From NCBI RefSeq assembly GCF_024623785.1, contig NZ_JANKBZ010000001.1:868001-932000 (forward strand): DNA of 64,000 nt, written 5' to 3'. Source of the stretch: Archangium lipolyticum. Lineage in GTDB: Bacteria; Myxococcota; Myxococcia; Myxococcales; Myxococcaceae. Below the pieces are notes generated by a model. It did no database searches. It was not told the DNA's origin and saw only the letters and a program-made list of their open reading frames with translations. Below, piece by piece: positions 16,657-25,219 of the stretch. Numbering within the stretch: the first letter of the stretch is position 1; each line of letters opens with the position of its first letter. The position numbers were made by a program, and so were the translations under genes.

Positions 16657-18225
16657 TCACTTCAACGGCAGAGACACATAGGACGGGCTGCTCGTCGACG
16701 AGGAGAGCTTCACCGTGGAGAAGCTCGGCGCCTTGTCCGCGTAGAGCGGATCGACGGTATCGATGACGAGCGAGAGGCGATGGCCGCTTGGAATGTCATA
16801 GACGGTCGCCGGGAAGTCCACGTCCACGGCATAGGGGTGGCCGGCGACGGCATCTCGGAGCGTGACCGCGACGTGCGTGACGAGGCTCCCCGTCCCTCCC
16901 CAGTCCGTGTCATAGAGGTACGCGATGACCGTCGTCTGCCCGGAGTTGCCCGGAGTGACGTTCAGGCGCAGGTGCGCGGCCCCGCGCACGCGTTGCGGAC
17001 TCGTCAGCCAGTCCGACTGCCAGACGGCCGCGTTGGACCGGTCCACCGCCGGAATCCACGCCGTGGGGGGTTCACCCGTGATGGCCTCCACGCCGTTCGT
17101 CAGCAGAGCCAGGCCTCCGTTGGCGATGGTGTCGCCCGCGATGATCGTCGCGCTCCAGCCCGCCTGCGAGCCCGCCGCGAGGTCACCCTCGTGGCTCCAC
17201 CAGTGCACATCGCTCAGGTTGTAGCGCGCGGTGCCCGTCGAGACAGCGCTCCATGACGGGTACGACTCATAAGAGCCCTGGCCCCGGAGCTGGAGCTGAA
17301 CCGGGTTCTCCGAGGCGATGCCCGTGTTCATTCCACGCAGGTACTGGTCGAACCAGCGCCGCGTGCTCGTCCAGGCGTCATTGGGCAGGCCGAGGATGCC
17401 GGTCAGCTCGGCGATGGCGTGGTCACCCGGGCGGAGCTCCAGCCGCTTCGGACCCGACAGCCGGGTGAAGAAGTCGGTGAGCTGATTCGGCCCGAAGAAG
17501 CTGTCGCCGTACGCGTTGGCCATGAGGATGGCGGGACGGTTCGCGTTGATACGATCCAGGTACGTCGCGGCGCTGCGCACCTGGGCGTAGGCGATGACGT
17601 CGGGCACGTTCTGGTTGGCGAAGAAGTCCGAGAGGGCTTGCCGCAGTTCCGCCGAAGGCCGCCCGGTCAGTTCCGCCGAGAGCCACAACAGCCCGGCGCT
17701 CTGCAGATGGCGCGTCTGGTTGGCGAACAACGAGTACGGCAGATCCGTCCAGCCGCTCAACGCGGCCACGGCGCGGATGCGCGAATCGAAGGCCGAGCCA
17801 ATCAGCGCCATCCCCGCGCCATAGGAGATGCCCGCCGCACCGATGCGCGTCGGCTCCGCGGGCGTGTTGACGAGCGTCCAGTTGATGACTTCGGTCAGGT
17901 CACCGATGTCCTTGGGCCCCGCGGTGTCGATGCCGCCCCCCGACGCGTAGAAGCCTCGCGGGGTGTACGACACCACCACGTACCCGGCATCGGCGAACTT
18001 CTGCGCCTGCACGAAGTACTCCAGGTTGGGCAGCGCCCAGCTGGTGATGAAGATGATGGCCGGGTATCGCCCCGGCGCATCCGGCGTATAGACGGCGCTC
18101 TTGAGAGTCACTCCATCACGCGTGGCGATGTCGACGATACGCAGAGACGAGGACGCGGACGCGGGAGTGGCGACAATGCACAGCGATAGAACCGCGGATA
18201 CGGCGATTGCACGCAGCCAGGACAT
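16657..18225 (-). CDS. Secreted CocE/S15-type alpha/beta hydrolase
   Basis: The product has 522 residues from the ATG at 18225, chosen because GGAGGAG precedes it and it begins a signal peptide (ending TPASASSS). The hydrolase domain has IIFITSWALPN, the nucleophile Ser134 in GISYGAG, an acid in NAYGDSFFG and His in RPGDHAI. The C-terminal third is a beta-rich jelly-roll domain (VTVIAYLYDTDWGGTGSLV, LSLVIDTVDPLYADKAP) as in X-Pro dipeptidyl peptidases and cocaine esterases of clan S15. It is likely an extracellular peptidase or esterase. It is divergent from a LysR gene. Confidence 0.88.
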   Translation of the reverse strand: MSWLRAIAVSAVLSLCIVATPASASSSLRIVDIATRDGVTLKSAVYTPDAPGRYPAIIFITSWALPNLEYFVQAQKFADAGYVVVSYTPRGFYASGGGIDTAGPKDIGDLTEVINWTLVNTPAEPTRIGAAGISYGAGMALIGSAFDSRIRAVAALSGWTDLPYSLFANQTRHLQSAGLLWLSAELTGRPSAELRQALSDFFANQNVPDVIAYAQVRSAATYLDRINANRPAILMANAYGDSFFGPNQLTDFFTRLSGPKRLELRPGDHAIAELTGILGLPNDAWTSTRRWFDQYLRGMNTGIASENPVQLQLRGQGSYESYPSWSAVSTGTARYNLSDVHWWSHEGDLAAGSQAGWSATIIAGDTIANGGLALLTNGVEAITGEPPTAWIPAVDRSNAAVWQSDWLTSPQRVRGAAHLRLNVTPGNSGQTTVIAYLYDTDWGGTGSLVTHVAVTLRDAVAGHPYAVDVDFPATVYDIPSGHRLSLVIDTVDPLYADKAPSFSTVKLSSSTSSPSYVSLPLK

Positions 18226-18358
18226 GCACTCCTCCAGCAGGGGGGGCGGACACCAAGGTCCAATCCATGGTGAGCCTAGAGGTGTTGGCTCTACCTCGCC
18301 CCCTCCCAAAGGAGGGGTGTCGCAGTCCGGCGGTCAGGGGTCATGCAGGTATGGGCAG

Positions 18359-18413
18359 CTGAATCACTTCAAAGATGATCTTCAACGCGAACCGGGCGGC
18401 CTTTAAGGTCCCC
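18359..18413 (+). repeat. 55-bp direct repeat, copy C (LysR leader)
   Basis: This 55-bp unit recurs in the same orientation at 24477-24531 with 6 mismatches. It includes the palindrome AAGATGATCTT and ends 3 bp before the LysR ATG at 18417. It may be the autoregulatory site of that regulator. Confidence 0.7.
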
Positions 18414-18416
18414 TCC

Positions 18417-19340
18417 ATGGAGACGCTCGTCACCCTGGAATCGTTCATCCGCAGCGCCCAATCCTCCAGCTTTTCCTCCGCCGCTCGCACGCTGGGGCTG
18501 ACGCCCGCGGCCGTCAGTCAGAACGTCGCCCGGCTGGAGACGAACCTGGGCGTGCGCCTGTTCCAGCGCAGCACGCGAGGGCTGACCCTGACGGAGTCGG
18601 GGGAGCGCCTGCTGCGCGAGGCCAGCAGCGGGCTGGATGTGCTCCAGACGGCCGTCGCCAACGTGGCGATGACGGCGGGACAGCCCGCGGGGACGCTGAA
18701 GGTGAGCATGTCTCCCGTCTTCGGACAGAACTTCGTGGTGCCCCTGCTGGGGGACTTCCTCACGCGCTATCCCGGTGTCGTCCCGGACTGGCACTTCGAC
18801 AACCGGCCGGTGGACATCATCAAAGAGGGCTTCGACGCGGCGATTGGTGGCGGCTTCGATCTGCCCACGGGGCTGGCCGCGCGGGAGCTGGCCCGGGCGC
18901 ACATCATCGCGGTGGCCGCGCCCTCCTATGTGGCGAAGATCAAGCCGCCCCGGAAGCCCGCGGACCTCAAGGACTTCGACGGCATCCTGATGCGCTCACC
19001 GCAGACCGGACGCATCCGCTCCTGGCCGTTGCGCAACCGCGCGGGCGAGCAGGTCGGCGTCGAGATGCGCCCGCGCATGCTCCTCAATGACCCGGAGGCG
19101 TGCACCCACTGCGCGGTGATGGGGCTGGGCATCACCTTCACCGCGATGCAGAACGCGCTGCCGCACCTGCAGGCGGGACGGCTGGTGCGGCTGCTGCCGG
19201 ACTGGCACGCCGACATCGGGCCGATTTCGCTCTACTACGCGGGGCACAAGCAGCTGCCGGCGAAGACGCGCGTGTTCGTGGACTTCATCGTCGACTCGTT
19301 CAAACGCCAGGGCCTGGCCCGGCTGCTCTCCGCGTGCTGA
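18417..19340 (+). CDS. LysR-family transcriptional regulator
   Basis: This is a 307-residue protein from METLVTLESFIRSAQSSSFS. The HTH is FSSAARTLGLTPAAVSQNVARLETNLG. The effector-binding domain has the usual pattern VVPDWHFDNRPVDIIKEGFDAAIGGG. It is divergent from the S15-type hydrolase gene, with 191 bp between starts. The sequence between them carries a 55-bp repeat found again at 24477. The hydrolase is the plausible target. Confidence 0.9.
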   Translation: METLVTLESFIRSAQSSSFSSAARTLGLTPAAVSQNVARLETNLGVRLFQRSTRGLTLTESGERLLREASSGLDVLQTAVANVAMTAGQPAGTLKVSMSPVFGQNFVVPLLGDFLTRYPGVVPDWHFDNRPVDIIKEGFDAAIGGGFDLPTGLAARELARAHIIAVAAPSYVAKIKPPRKPADLKDFDGILMRSPQTGRIRSWPLRNRAGEQVGVEMRPRMLLNDPEACTHCAVMGLGITFTAMQNALPHLQAGRLVRLLPDWHADIGPISLYYAGHKQLPAKTRVFVDFIVDSFKRQGLARLLSAC

Positions 19341-19431
19341 GACGGAGACCGCGCTCGTAGCATCACCCGCCCCGCCGGTCTCCAGCCGTTCGTCCCTCCG
19401 GTACGCACCGAGGGATACACCTTGATCAGAT

Positions 19432-19462
19432 GTTTACTTCGTATACCATTTGCCTCGTAAAC
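19432..19462. promoter_or_regulatory. Inverted repeat upstream of the Coq4/MarR operon
   Basis: GTTTAC (19432-19437) and GTAAAC (19457-19462) form an inverted repeat with a 19-bp spacer in a locally AT-richer stretch about 60-90 bp before the Coq4 start. It is a candidate operator for the MarR-family protein encoded by the second gene. No direct evidence. Confidence 0.4.
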
Positions 19463-19523
19463 GAACGAAACGAGATTGTCCGCGCTGAGTCCCCGTCAAC
19501 TCCCAACCCCGTGAGCCGGTCCC

Positions 19524-20210
19524 ATGAGCGATTCCCAGACCCTCTTCCTCCCCGACAACGCCTCCCTGTTCACCCGCCTGCGCGTGGCGAGCCAGTGTCT
19601 GAAGGAGCTCAGGAACGACGCAACGAATCCCACCTACGGCCAGACGTTCAACCTGAGCCTGAACGTCAACGTCTACGCCTCGCTCGCCCAGCAGCTCCAG
19701 CGCAGCGAGGAGGGGCGCCGCATGCTGTCCAAACGCCCTTCCCTGACGGCCAGGGAACTGGATCTGGCCGCGTTCGAGCGCATGCCCGAGGGAACGCTCG
19801 GCCATGAGTTCGCGCGCTACTACCGCGACAACAAGATCTCTCCCTTCGAGACGACGCTCGAGCTCAAGAACGACATCGACTTCCTCTCCAAGCGCTACCG
19901 CGAGACACATGACCTGTTGCACGTGCTGACGGGCTACGGCACGGACGTGGTGGGCGAGATGGAGCTACAGGCGTACGTTCTGGGCAACCTGGGGCTCCGT
20001 ACCACGGCGCTCGTCCTGCTGAATGGCACGATCGGACAACTCAAGGCTCCGCAGTCCGGCGTCGGGCGGTCCGAGTACCTGCGGCGGTTGTGGGCCGCGT
20101 TCCGCCGGGGCAGCGCGTCCCCGCGGTTCCTCGACTTCTGGTTCGAGGAGCACTGGGAGACCCCCGTGGCCACGCTGCGCGCGCGGCTGTGCGCCCCCGC
20201 CCAGGCGTAG
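19524..20210 (+). CDS. Coq4-family protein
   Basis: This 228-residue protein carries the Coq4 signature HDxxH(x11)E: His129-Asp130, His133 and Glu145 in THDLLHVLTGYGTDVVGE. Coq4 binds a metal ion and acts in ubiquinone biosynthesis, where it is linked to C1 decarboxylation/hydroxylation of the ring in eukaryotes. Bacterial homologues are less well defined. The gene is followed 7 bp later by a MarR-family gene, an unusual pairing for a core quinone enzyme, which suggests conditional expression. No other ubi gene is in the window. Confidence 0.87.
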   Translation: MSDSQTLFLPDNASLFTRLRVASQCLKELRNDATNPTYGQTFNLSLNVNVYASLAQQLQRSEEGRRMLSKRPSLTARELDLAAFERMPEGTLGHEFARYYRDNKISPFETTLELKNDIDFLSKRYRETHDLLHVLTGYGTDVVGEMELQAYVLGNLGLRTTALVLLNGTIGQLKAPQSGVGRSEYLRRLWAAFRRGSASPRFLDFWFEEHWETPVATLRARLCAPAQA

Positions 20211-20216
20211 GCAACG

Positions 20217-20762
20217 ATGACCCGGAGCGTCCCCCCCATCGAGCACGCGGAGCGCGCGCTGCAGCTGATGTCCCGGCTCCACCGCTGGGCCGCCACGAGC
20301 GTGCAGGCGAGCCAGCTCCGCGGGGAGTTGAGTCTGCGCCAGCTCACCATGCTCTACGCCATCCGTCAGGGAATCTTCTCTCCCAGGCTCCTGGCGCGGC
20401 GGCTGCTGGTCACGCCGGCCGTCATCACCGGACTGCTCGACCGCCTGGAGCGGCAGGGCTACGTGCGACGCGAGGCCGACCCCGACGACCGGCGGCGGCT
20501 CCGCATGGTGTTGACGGAGGCCGGATTGGCGGTGAGCCAGCAGGTCCAGCAAGCGCTGACCGGTGACCTGGCCGCCCAGCTCGCGAGCGCCTCCCCGGCG
20601 GAGCTGAAGGAGCTGGGCCGCGCGCTGGACCTCGTGGAGCGTGCGCTCGGCGCGCTGGAGCAACGCACGCCCCCGCCCTCCGAGGAGGGGCTGGAGGACG
20701 AGGAGGTGCGCCCCGCCCGGCGAAGACGCGCGCCGCCCGCGAACAGCGGCCAGAAGAAGTGA
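20217..20762 (+). CDS. MarR-family transcriptional regulator
   Basis: This 181-residue protein has a winged HTH (SPRLLARRLLVTPAVITGLLDRLERQGYV) and the wing RREADPDDRRRLRMVLTEAG typical of MarR proteins. The C-terminal 40 residues are charged and rich in Arg and Pro. It lies 7 bp after the Coq4-family gene. Probable autoregulation through the inverted repeat at 19432-19462 is inference. The ligand is likely a phenolic or quinone-like compound, by analogy with the family. Confidence 0.9.
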   Translation: MTRSVPPIEHAERALQLMSRLHRWAATSVQASQLRGELSLRQLTMLYAIRQGIFSPRLLARRLLVTPAVITGLLDRLERQGYVRREADPDDRRRLRMVLTEAGLAVSQQVQQALTGDLAAQLASASPAELKELGRALDLVERALGALEQRTPPPSEEGLEDEEVRPARRRRAPPANSGQKK

Positions 20763-20772
20763 AAGGGACGGG

Positions 20773-20805
20773 CCGGGCACCTCTCCTGCCGCGTGAGGTG
20801 CCCGG
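20773..20805. terminator. Bidirectional hairpin between marR-like and GH88 genes
   Basis: Perfect 11-bp stem (20773-20783 with 20795-20805) between two convergent stops at 20762 and 20823. No strong T-tract. Confidence 0.6.
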
Positions 20806-20822
20806 AAATGGAGTGCTCCGGC

Positions 20823-22583
20823 CTACTGGTTGGCTGTCTCGGCCCGCACGGTGTGGTTCTGGACCCGGAACTCGTCATTGAAGTGACCGCTCTTGAGAGA
20901 CACCTTGCCGAGGTCATCGGTGGGGGGTGCATCGGAGCGGAAGGCGAAGCGGTCGGCCAGGAGCACCTCGCTGCCGCCCGGAGGCCTCACCCAGACGCTG
21001 TACGTCTTGGCGTTCAGGTCCGTGCGCATGCGCACGTGGTACGTGGTGTTGACCTGGTAGGGCACGCTGGCGAGCGCGGCATACGCTCCGCCCCGGCGCA
21101 CGTCGAAGAAGCCGCTCGGGTTCATGCGGATGCTCATGGCCAGGCTGGAGTAGGCGGTGACGTTGGTCGACGTGTCCGCGTAACCCACCACGCCATCAAT
21201 GGGGTTGCTGAGCGGCGTCACGTCGAACTCGACGATCCGTACCCCGGTGTTGCCGGTACCCAGGCCTCGCACGCTCTCGGGGAAGCCGAGCGTCGAGAAC
21301 CATCCGGCCTGGCTCCACAGCTTGAAGCGGCTCACCGCCTCGACGAAGTAGTAGTCCGAGTAGATGAGACTCTTGTCGATGTCCTCTCCCGTGGGCTTGA
21401 TCGCCGTTTTGTAGAAGGCCACGCCGTGCAGGAGGATGCCGGGGCCGCCACCGGTGGCAGGAGCCAGGTAGGCCGGGGAGCTGAGGCTGTCGAGCGTCGC
21501 CAGGGCCGCGTTCCGGTACCGCTGGGCCACGACCGGGTCGCTGACGTACCTGCTCAACTCCTGGAGCGCCGAGGCGACGATGGCGGCGGCCGAGGAGTCC
21601 TTCTGCTGCTGGTCCGCGGGCGCGTTGAAGTCCCAGTTGGGGACGGAGTCCGCCGGCAGCCGGGCCAGGTAGTAGTCGGTGACCTTCTGCGCGGCCTGCA
21701 GCATGCGCGGGTCACGCGTATACCGGTAGGCCATGGTGAAGCCGTAGATGGCCCAGGCCTGGCCTCGGGCCCAGGTGGAGCTGTTGGAGTACCCCTGGAA
21801 CGTGCCCCGGGAGAGGATGGCGCCCGAGGTGCTGTAATCCACCACGTGGAAGGTGCCGCCGTCGGCGCGGACCATGTCCGACGCGGTCTTCAGGGCATGA
21901 CGGAGCGCCATGTCGTTCCAGGCGGCATTGCCTCCATTCCGGGCCCCCCAGAAGAGCAGCTCCAGGTTCATCATCGTGTCCGTGACCATGGGAACGTGCC
22001 AGGTCCCGTCATTCCAATCGCAGCAATCGATGACGCCCACGGTGGGGTTGAAACGTCTGGCGAGCGAGCCAGCGGCCGTCAACATCACCTGCCGGTAGTA
22101 GTCATCCCCCGTCAGCCGGTACGCCTGGCCGAAGCTGGTCATGAACTTGAAGCCCAGATCATGGGTGATTTGACGGAGGTCGGTGTTGCTCTTCTGGAGC
22201 TCCAGGTTGCGTGTCCAGGCGTCCGCCTTGGTGCGCCAGAAGGGATCCCTCCCCTGCTCGTACATGAGCCAGAGCTGGCCCGGGAAGAAGCCCTGGACCC
22301 AGTCGATGTTGGCGGTGTTGGGTACGAGCCTCCAGGGGCCGTTGGTCGTGGCCTTGGGGTACTGGGTCGTTGGTATCTGAGGGTCCGAGGACGTGGCGCG
22401 TAGCTTCTGCTGGGCGACCTGGAGGACCCGATCCGCGGCCGCGTTATCGAAGGCGCTGGCCGGCGCCGCGGCGAGCAGGCAAAGACACCCCACCAGCAGC
22501 CCGAGGAAGGATTTCCCCCGGTTCATCCTTGTCATGTTGACTGAGAACGCACTCTTTCTGTCGAAGATCCACTTCCTGTCCAT
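20823..22583 (-). CDS. GH88-type unsaturated glycuronyl hydrolase with extra C-terminal beta domain
   Basis: The product has 586 residues from the ATG at 22583, preceded by GGAGAAGGAC. An unusual 20-residue N-terminal extension precedes a normal signal peptide (MNRGKSFLGLLVGC...AASA), so the ATG at MNRGKS is possible. Residues 45-400 form the alpha6/alpha6 barrel of GH88: WVQGFFPGQLWLMYE, THDLGFKF, DWNDGTWHVP, TMMNLELLFW, ARGQAWAIYGF and YSDYYFVEAVSRF. It removes the 4,5-unsaturated uronic acid left by polysaccharide lyases. About 170 residues follow that look like a laminin-G/concanavalin-type sandwich (FDVRRGGAYAALASVPYQVNTTYHVRMRT), absent from standard GH88 enzymes. Confidence 0.85.
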   Translation of the reverse strand: MDRKWIFDRKSAFSVNMTRMNRGKSFLGLLVGCLCLLAAAPASAFDNAAADRVLQVAQQKLRATSSDPQIPTTQYPKATTNGPWRLVPNTANIDWVQGFFPGQLWLMYEQGRDPFWRTKADAWTRNLELQKSNTDLRQITHDLGFKFMTSFGQAYRLTGDDYYRQVMLTAAGSLARRFNPTVGVIDCCDWNDGTWHVPMVTDTMMNLELLFWGARNGGNAAWNDMALRHALKTASDMVRADGGTFHVVDYSTSGAILSRGTFQGYSNSSTWARGQAWAIYGFTMAYRYTRDPRMLQAAQKVTDYYLARLPADSVPNWDFNAPADQQQKDSSAAAIVASALQELSRYVSDPVVAQRYRNAALATLDSLSSPAYLAPATGGGPGILLHGVAFYKTAIKPTGEDIDKSLIYSDYYFVEAVSRFKLWSQAGWFSTLGFPESVRGLGTGNTGVRIVEFDVTPLSNPIDGVVGYADTSTNVTAYSSLAMSIRMNPSGFFDVRRGGAYAALASVPYQVNTTYHVRMRTDLNAKTYSVWVRPPGGSEVLLADRFAFRSDAPPTDDLGKVSLKSGHFNDEFRVQNHTVRAETANQ

Positions 22584-22678
22584 GTCCTTCTCCTGATGAG
22601 TCCACACAGGGACGCGGAGATGGAGTGTGTTCCTCGGATTTGTGATACATTTTGCCGCCCGGACATGGCCACGGGGCC

Positions 22679-23569
22679 TCACGCGACTCCGTCCGCCATG
22701 TCGATGAAGGCCTTGAACGCGGGCGACGCCTGCTTGCGGTTGGGGAAGTAGAGGAAGAAGCCGGGCACCCAGGCCGCGTACTTCTCCAGGACGATTCGCA
22801 AGGTGCCGTGCTGGAGCTGGGAGAGGACACCCGGCTCGGGCTCGTACGCCAGCCCCATGCCGGCCTCCGCCATGGCCACCCGCGCCCGGCAGTCGTTGCA
22901 CCTCAGCACCGGTACCACAGGCAGCCGCCACGAGCGTTTCCCCGACTCCAGGTTCCAGCGGGACATCGCTCCCGTCGATTCCTCGCGCATGCCCAGGCAG
23001 GCGTGCAGCAGGAGATCTTCCGGAGTCCTGGGCTCGCCGCGCCGGGCCAGGTACGCGGGCGCTCCCACCACCAGGAAGCGGAAGCGCTCTCCCAGGCGCA
23101 CCCGCACCATGTCCTGCGGAATGGCATCCATCCGCACGCCCCCGTCGAAGCCCTCCCGCACGATGTCCACGCGCCGGTTGTCCACCTGGATGTCCAGCGA
23201 CACCTTCGGGTACGCCGCCAGGAAGCGGGACACGACTGGCGCCAGGGCCTGCTCCATCGCCAGCGCGGGCACCGCCAGCCGCACCGTGCCCGCCACCTCA
23301 CCGCCCTGCCCTTCCAGTGCGCGCAAGCCGTCGAGTGCCTGCTCCAGGGCCGTCCCGCTCCGCTCCAGCAGCCGCTGCCCCGCCTCGGTGGGGGTGACAC
23401 TGCGGGTGGTGCGGTACAGCAACGTCACGCCCAGCCGCGACTCCAGGTTGCGGACCGACTGGCTCACCGCCGCCACCGAGACTCCCAGTTCCCGGGCCGC
23501 CGCCGAGAAGCCTCGCCGCCGCGCCACCATGACGAAGGAATGCAGCCCGTTCAGCGGAGTGAAGGACAT
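22679..23569 (-). CDS. LysR-family transcriptional regulator
   Basis: This is a 296-residue protein from MSFTPLNGLHSFVMVARRRG. The HTH is FSAAARELGVSVAAVSQSVRNLESRLG. The effector domain includes VDNRRVDIVREGFDGGVRMDAIPQDMV. It lies between the GH88 gene (95 bp) and the isochorismatase-fold gene (88 bp), all on the minus strand. Whether it regulates either is open. Confidence 0.9.
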   Translation of the reverse strand: MSFTPLNGLHSFVMVARRRGFSAAARELGVSVAAVSQSVRNLESRLGVTLLYRTTRSVTPTEAGQRLLERSGTALEQALDGLRALEGQGGEVAGTVRLAVPALAMEQALAPVVSRFLAAYPKVSLDIQVDNRRVDIVREGFDGGVRMDAIPQDMVRVRLGERFRFLVVGAPAYLARRGEPRTPEDLLLHACLGMREESTGAMSRWNLESGKRSWRLPVVPVLRCNDCRARVAMAEAGMGLAYEPEPGVLSQLQHGTLRIVLEKYAAWVPGFFLYFPNRKQASPAFKAFIDMADGVA

Positions 23570-23618
23570 GGTCCGGTTCTCGCGTTCACACCTGTGAGAA
23601 GGTGTTGCCGTACCGCAT

Positions 23619-23644
23619 GGGGGCCGCCGCACGGGGCGGCCCCC
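23619..23644 (-). terminator. Hairpin after the isochorismatase-fold gene
   Basis: A 10-bp perfect GC stem (23619-23628 with 23635-23644) lies just after the stop of the leftward gene ending at 23658 and upstream of the LysR start at 23569. No T-tract. Confidence 0.5.
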
Positions 23645-23657
23645 GGGATGCAGCGCC

Positions 23658-24317
23658 TCAGCTCTTGGGAACCGGCGTGTTGAGCAGCTGCTGCTCCCAC
23701 ACGAAGCTGGTGCCGACGTTGCCCATGTGCTCCACCAGCAGCTTCGCCAGCCCCGGCACCGTCGCCTCTCGCGCCCAGTCCCGCTGCAGCTCCGAGGCGA
23801 ACACCGTCCAGGTGATGGGCACCGCTCCGGCCTGCACCATTCGCTGGATGGCCACCTCGTGCGCCTCCAGCGACACTCCTCCCGAGGCGTCCGTCACGAT
23901 GTACACCTCGTACCCCTCTCCCAGCGCCTGGATGGCCGGCATCGCCAGGCAGATCTCCGTCCACAACGCCGCCATGACAATCTTCTTGCGGCCCGTCTTC
24001 TTCACCCAGTCGGTGACGCGCGTGTCCTCCCAGGTGTTGATGAAGGTGCGGTTGATGGGCTTCTGCTCCGGGAAGACGTCCTGAAGCTGCTTGAGCAGCA
24101 GCCCACCTCTCTCCTCGAGCACCGTGGTCAGCAGCGTCGGCACGTTGAACAGCTTCGCTCCACGGGCCAGGCCCACCACGTTGTTGATGATGGTCTGGGT
24201 GTCGTGGCTGCGCAGGCCGGCGAACTGGAAGGGCTGATGGTCGATGAGGATCAGCGCGCAGTTGTCGGGCGAGAGCAGGGCGTCGATACCGGCCTTCGGG
24301 TTGCGGGGGGCGTTCAT
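23658..24317 (-). CDS. Isochorismatase-fold cysteine hydrolase, YcaC-like
   Basis: The product has 219 residues from MNAPRNPKAG. It has the fold's catalytic Asp26 (ALILIDHQPFQF), a Lys region near 86 and Cys123 in ALWTEICLAMPA, the nucleophile position. The pattern DHQPFQFAGLRSHD and TWEDTRVTDW is that of the YcaC branch, whose physiological substrate is unknown. It probably acts on an amide or a small ester in the cytoplasm. Upstream lies a 55-bp repeat identical in type to the leader of the LysR gene at 18417. Confidence 0.85.
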   Translation of the reverse strand: MNAPRNPKAGIDALLSPDNCALILIDHQPFQFAGLRSHDTQTIINNVVGLARGAKLFNVPTLLTTVLEERGGLLLKQLQDVFPEQKPINRTFINTWEDTRVTDWVKKTGRKKIVMAALWTEICLAMPAIQALGEGYEVYIVTDASGGVSLEAHEVAIQRMVQAGAVPITWTVFASELQRDWAREATVPGLAKLLVEHMGNVGTSFVWEQQLLNTPVPKS

Positions 24318-24476
24318 GAGGACTCTCCAGGGACAGCGGGGGTTGGTCATCGCGGAGGCCGCGGCCCGCGCCAACGGGCGGACCTGCGGCTCTGCGTCTG
24401 GCTTCAGCACCGCACCGGGTTGCTGATGGAGAGAACAATGCCGGCGGGCCGCTCACCGCAGTAGCGGGCAGTCTGC

Positions 24477-24531
24477 TGAATCACTTTAAAGATGATCTTC
24501 AAAGCGGACCTGGTGGCCTTCAAGGTCCCCG
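24477..24531 (+). repeat. 55-bp direct repeat, copy D
   Basis: This is 49 of 55 bases identical to 18359-18413 in the same orientation, including AAGATGATCTT. Here no LysR gene follows; the next gene begins at 24581. It may be a leftover LysR leader or one end of a rearranged segment. Confidence 0.7.
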
Positions 24532-24580
24532 TTCATCCGTCTTCCTGAATCCGCCCTGCGTTGACTATACTCGCGCCGCG

Positions 24581-25219
24581 ATGCGGACCTCGCTGTGGGT
24601 GGTGTGTTGCATGGCTGTGGTGGCGCTCGGATGTGGGCACACCAGTCCGGTGCGGCCCACGCCGAAGGGTCAGCTCCAGCTCCAGGCGGACATGGGGGGG
24701 CCCATCGCCTCCTGGGGCGTTCCCTTTCCGGCGCCCCACCTGACGGCCGGCGCGAGCTACGGCGTGGCGGACCGCCTCGACGTGCACGCCCACGCCCACC
24801 TGACCCCGCTGTTGGTGGGGCTCGCCGGGCTCGACGTGGGCTCCACCTACCTGCTGTTCGAGCAGAGCGGTGCCCTCCCCGCGCTCTCGGGGACCGCACG
24901 GCTGCTCGGGTTCACCGACTTCAGGGAGAGCGCCGCCTATTTCGAGGCCACCGCCACCGCCAGCTACCTCGTCGGCGAGCGGCTGCTGCCCTATGCCTCG
25001 GTGACCGGCTTCGCGCAGTTCGCCGGAGGGCCGATCCTCGTCTCGCCCGCGGCGGGCGCCCAGCTGTGGTTCGGAGAGCTCGGGCTGCAGGCCGAGGCGC
25101 GCTGGTTCTCGCCGGACCATCCGACCGAACGAGCGGTCATCCCCTGGGTGGGCGTGGCAGGACAGGGCGCGCTGGGCCTGGTCCTCGGCATCCGTTGGCG
25201 ACCGGGAGAGGTGCGATGA
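24581..25219 (+). CDS. Putative outer-membrane lipoprotein, beta-barrel-like
   Basis: This 212-residue protein has a lipoprotein-like signal (MRTSLWVVCCMAVVALGC, Cys 18). The mature part consists of alternating amphipathic strands with aromatic ends (HLTAGASYGVADRLDVHAHAHL, SAAYFEATATASYLVGERLLPYASVTGF, GAQLWFGELGLQAEARWF). This looks like a small outer-membrane barrel. No known family. It overlaps the next gene by 4 bp (ATGA), so the two are translated together. Confidence 0.7.
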   Translation: MRTSLWVVCCMAVVALGCGHTSPVRPTPKGQLQLQADMGGPIASWGVPFPAPHLTAGASYGVADRLDVHAHAHLTPLLVGLAGLDVGSTYLLFEQSGALPALSGTARLLGFTDFRESAAYFEATATASYLVGERLLPYASVTGFAQFAGGPILVSPAAGAQLWFGELGLQAEARWFSPDHPTERAVIPWVGVAGQGALGLVLGIRWRPGEVR

